A DNA stretch of 64,000 nucleotides from assembly GCF_051201625.1 (NCBI RefSeq), contig NZ_CP179203.1, positions 124,001 through 188,000 on the forward strand, written 5' to 3'. Position 1 is the stretch's first letter, and every line of letters begins with the position of its first letter. The stretch is from Shimia sp051201625. GTDB lineage: Bacteria > Pseudomonadota > Alphaproteobacteria > Rhodobacterales > Rhodobacteraceae. The notes below the pieces were generated by a model, which did not search any database, was not told the DNA's origin, and saw only the letters and a list, made by a program, of their open reading frames with translations. A program made the translations under genes and the position numbers. Of the stretch, positions 61,592-64,000 are shown piece after piece.

Positions 61592-62812
61592 CTAATTTGA
61601 AACTGCTGGCTTCAATGTCTCTAACATAAACCGTCTCGATAGTGGCAGGCTGGCTGCGCCCAGCGCCCGCGCATTTGCGCCAATTTTTCCAGGCTGGATG
61701 CGAGGTTTGGTCAGTCCGGCAAGGTCCAAAACTTCGAGGTGTTGTGTGACATCGTTGACGATTTTGCCCCTCACATTGTGTGGCATTGAGCCATCTATGA
61801 CGATGGCTGAGAAATCAATAATGGAAATTGCGGTTTGGATCGCTTTAGCGATTGCAGGTGTTGCCTCTTTTAACCAGGCGGAAACAACGTCCGAATCTAT
61901 CCCCCAAGCTTCCGGGTTCTCCCACATCTCTAAAGCGTTGCCTCCTTCGGCTAAAAACTTTTTTTCTAAGCCGATTAGTGAGGCAATGTCTAATAGTTGT
62001 GCGTTCTTCTTGTTGGGCCCTAAAATTTGAACTGGGCCAATAGCGCCGGCGTTACCTGAACTTCCGGGATACAGATTTCCATTCAGCACCACACCACCGC
62101 CGATAAAGTACCCCACGTATATGTACAAAAAATCTAGGGGTTTTTCGGACTCGCCAAACACCAATTCTGCGCCACAAGCGCATGTCGCGTCGTTACCTAG
62201 GAAAACTGGAAATTTGAAAAGTTTGCTGACTTCAGCTTGCAGGTCAACATCACGCCAAGCAAGCATGTCACTCTCGTCCACGCCGATTTCTGCACCCCAT
62301 TCCCAAAGGAAAAATGGACTGGCGATACCGAGACCTGCGACTCTGGATCGTTTTTCTTTGTCGAGGCTTCTTAGGAGTTCTTTAACTGTCCGTTGGGTAA
62401 ATTCCAATGTATCGGAGGGTGTCGGGTATCGATATGTCATGCGTTTTCGAGCGACGATAGATCCAACAAAATCGACGAGAACCATCTCGGTGCTTCTACG
62501 TCCAACTTTCAGACCAAAGAAATAGGCTCCATCCGGATCAAGCTCCATTGGAACTGAGGGCTGGCCAACCTTCCCACGAACTTTTTCGCCTTTGTTTATT
62601 AAGCCATCGGCTTCTAAAGCGCGCATAATTACTGATACGGTCTGCGCTGATAGCCCTGTTTTCCTAGCAATTTCCGCTTTTGGTAATGGACCACGGTGTC
62701 GCAGAATAGTTAAAACTAGGCGCTCATTACGATCGCGCATACCTGTCTGGTTCGAACCTTGAACGTCTGGGTCGGCTGAAAAAGTAAAGGGTTGTTGCAC
62801 AGTTTTTATCAT
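61592..62812 (-). CDS. frcR: ROK-family transcriptional regulator (FrcR-like)
   Basis: A 406-residue ROK repressor. The N-terminal winged helix is LTILRHRGPLPKAEIARKTG then LSAQTVSVIMRALEADGLI. The kinase-like domain shows DPDGAYFFGLKVGRRSTEMV, FPVFLGNDATCACGAELVFG and YVGYFIGGGVVLNGNLYPGS. The zinc motif CxCGxxGC of many ROK proteins is missing, which is usual in this subgroup. It is divergent from an frcB-like binding protein gene, the arrangement of the fructose (frc) locus of alphaproteobacteria, so it should respond to the imported sugar. Confidence 0.85.
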   Translation of the reverse strand: MIKTVQQPFTFSADPDVQGSNQTGMRDRNERLVLTILRHRGPLPKAEIARKTGLSAQTVSVIMRALEADGLINKGEKVRGKVGQPSVPMELDPDGAYFFGLKVGRRSTEMVLVDFVGSIVARKRMTYRYPTPSDTLEFTQRTVKELLRSLDKEKRSRVAGLGIASPFFLWEWGAEIGVDESDMLAWRDVDLQAEVSKLFKFPVFLGNDATCACGAELVFGESEKPLDFLYIYVGYFIGGGVVLNGNLYPGSSGNAGAIGPVQILGPNKKNAQLLDIASLIGLEKKFLAEGGNALEMWENPEAWGIDSDVVSAWLKEATPAIAKAIQTAISIIDFSAIVIDGSMPHNVRGKIVNDVTQHLEVLDLAGLTKPRIQPGKIGANARALGAASLPLSRRFMLETLKPAVSN

Positions 62813-62864
62813 TTATGCCCCGGCTCCTAAACATCACATGGGAATAATTGCCGCTCGTGTCAAT

Positions 62865-62889
62865 AATAAATAAGAGTGATTTACTTATT
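62865..62889. promoter_or_regulatory. Putative ROK operator between frcR and frcB
   Basis: AATAAATAA and TTACTTATT form an inverted repeat (8 of 9 positions) with a 7-base spacer in the divergent promoter region. A+T-rich inverted repeats of this kind are bound by NagC/Mlc-type ROK regulators. Confidence 0.5.
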
Positions 62890-62984
62890 GACCGACATTA
62901 CGAATCGTACTTATTGTCCATCTGGGCACGTGGGAGTTCGTGCAATATGACCCCCAGTTGGGCAATATTTTTTTGGAGGACACT

Positions 62985-64000
62985 ATGAAAAGACTTTTAA
63001 CAGTCACTGCGTTGGCGTTGATTTCTTCTTCGGGCGTCGCTTTCGCGGGCGGACACGGGAAGAGCGCATGTTTGATCACTAAAACTGATACCAATCCGTT
63101 TTTCGTGAAGATGCGTGAAGGTGCTGCAGCCAAAGCGGAAGAGATGGGCATCACACTCAAATCCTACGCAGGAAAAATTGATGGCGACAACGAGGCACAG
63201 GTAGCTGCCATAGAAACCTGTATCGCCGATGGCGCCTCGGGTATCCTAATCACTGCTTCGGACACGGCTGCAATTGTGCCTTCGGTTCAGCAAGCGAGAG
63301 ATGCCGGGCTTCTGGTAATCGCTTTAGATACGCCGCTCGAACCAATTAGTTCGGCAGATGCGACTTTCGCAACTGACAACTTTTTGGCTGGCGAATTGAT
63401 TGGTAAATACGCCGCCGCTAAAATGGGTGCTGGAGCAGCTGACGCTAAGATTGCAATGCTTGACTTAGCGATCAGTCAGCCAACCGTTGGCGTTCTACGT
63501 GATCAGGGCTTCCTGCAAGGTTTCGGTGTTGAGCTCGGTGATCCAAATAAATGGGGCGATGAAACTGACAGTCGTATTGTTTGCAACGAGGTTACAGCTG
63601 GCAACGAAGAAGGCGGCCGTACGGCCATGGAGAATTGCCTCGCAAAAGACCCAATGATCAACGTTGTTTACACGATCAATGAGCCGGCAGCTGCCGGAGC
63701 CTATGAAGCGCTAAAATCTATTGGCCGAGAAAATGATGTGTTGATTGTTTCTGTCGATGGTGGATGCCCGGGAGTACAAAATGTGGCAGACGGCGTGATT
63801 GGTGCGACATCACAGCAGTACCCTCTGCTAATGGCCTCACTTGGGATTGAAGCGATCGCACAGTTCGCTAAAGACGGTACGCTACCTGCGAACTCGCCTG
63901 GTAAAGATTTCCTTGATACTGGCGTATCTTTAGTTGCTGGCGACGCCGTAGATGGAGTTGAGTCGATTAACGTTGCCAAGGGCACCGACCTTTGCTGGGG
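62985..64000 (+). CDS. frcB: Sugar ABC transporter substrate-binding protein, FrcB-like (partial, C-terminus outside window)
   Basis: The first 338 residues or so of a periplasmic sugar-binding protein. A signal peptide (LLTVTALALISSSGVAFAGG) is followed by CLITKTDTNPFFVKMREGAA, the family start, ILITASDTAAIVPSVQQARD, VIALDTPLEPISSADATFAT and YTINEPAAAGAYEALKSIG. This matches the ribose/fructose/xylose binding-protein group and most closely FrcB. A TTGGAGGA ribosome site precedes the ATG. The permease and ATPase genes should follow beyond the window. Confidence 0.9.
   Translation, partial: MKRLLTVTALALISSSGVAFAGGHGKSACLITKTDTNPFFVKMREGAAAKAEEMGITLKSYAGKIDGDNEAQVAAIETCIADGASGILITASDTAAIVPSVQQARDAGLLVIALDTPLEPISSADATFATDNFLAGELIGKYAAAKMGAGAADAKIAMLDLAISQPTVGVLRDQGFLQGFGVELGDPNKWGDETDSRIVCNEVTAGNEEGGRTAMENCLAKDPMINVVYTINEPAAAGAYEALKSIGRENDVLIVSVDGGCPGVQNVADGVIGATSQQYPLLMASLGIEAIAQFAKDGTLPANSPGKDFLDTGVSLVAGDAVDGVESINVAKGTDLCW

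Overview
The window looks like the chromosome of a marine alphaproteobacterium of the Rhodobacterales (Roseobacter group). The evidence is the gene content and order: ahcY, a DUF2853 gene, the EVE/YciI/gpsA/tsaD block divergent from hemD/mitofilin-like/hemY, a molybdenum hydroxylase pair, a RegA-like response regulator and an frcR/frcB pair. Base composition is moderate overall. The 14.0-21.3 kb cassette is visibly richer in G+C, and the leader at 37.2-37.7 kb is very A+T-rich. No rRNA, CRISPR array or intact prophage was seen.

Layout. 0-9 kb is core housekeeping: a partial HD-domain gene, ahcY, DUF2853, a minus-strand operon tsaD-gpsA-YciI-EVE, and a plus-strand operon hemD-mitofilin-like-hemY. 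9.4-13.9 kb is a scarred accessory zone. A tRNA-Thr(CGT) is followed by remnants of a primase/helicase-type ATPase, a tyrosine-phosphatase-like gene and an IS6-family transposase, then DUF3010 and an ArsC/Spx-like gene. A doeB-like deacylase follows, and its downstream eutB-like gene is cut off by a second, dead IS6 element. 14.0-21.3 kb is a compact cassette (cytosine-deaminase-like amidohydrolase, BMP-type binding protein, amidase, two-domain ABC ATPase, two permeases), closed on its right by a third IS6 fragment. The arrangement suggests pyrimidine or nucleoside-like import and salvage, carried by an IS6 pseudo-compound transposon.

21.8-35 kb holds catabolic modules: a cytochrome c; an IclR regulator divergent from a methanethiol oxidase/SBP56-[2Fe-2S] ferredoxin-CoA-binding operon; an AraC regulator divergent from an IorAB-like molybdenum hydroxylase; and a rhodanese-GST-VOC-acyl-CoA synthetase-HCCA isomerase run that resembles glutathione-dependent aromatic or xenobiotic breakdown. 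A glycerate kinase remnant and an MFS transporter follow.

37.2-44.4 kb is a type I secretion locus and one of the two most unusual parts. A 599-residue acidic protein is made of two copies of a roughly 305-residue module, each opening with strict tandem hexapeptides ending in Asn. It is followed by a second repeat protein with six 'GD...I.Q.N.L.D' units, an ABC exporter split by a frameshift, and an HlyD-type adaptor. 44.8-49.2 kb carries a DeoR regulator and a PhnD-C-E-E transporter. 49.6-54.4 kb carries a GntR regulator and aldehyde dehydrogenase divergent from a zinc alcohol dehydrogenase, an atypical SDR and an Asp/Glu-racemase-superfamily protein. Two TTGGTATACCAA-type palindromes lie between the two arms.

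54.6-60.2 kb is the second unusual locus: a RegA-like regulator without an adjacent kinase, a DCC thiol-disulfide protein, an isoprenylcysteine-methyltransferase-like membrane enzyme, a UbiG-like methyltransferase, a photolyase-related protein that seems to have its two domains in swapped order, a TIGR03643/DUF2805 protein and a conventional photolyase/cryptochrome. The tight spacing implies one light- or oxidative-stress-linked operon. The window ends with a small membrane protein and a ROK regulator divergent from a truncated frcB-like sugar-binding protein gene.
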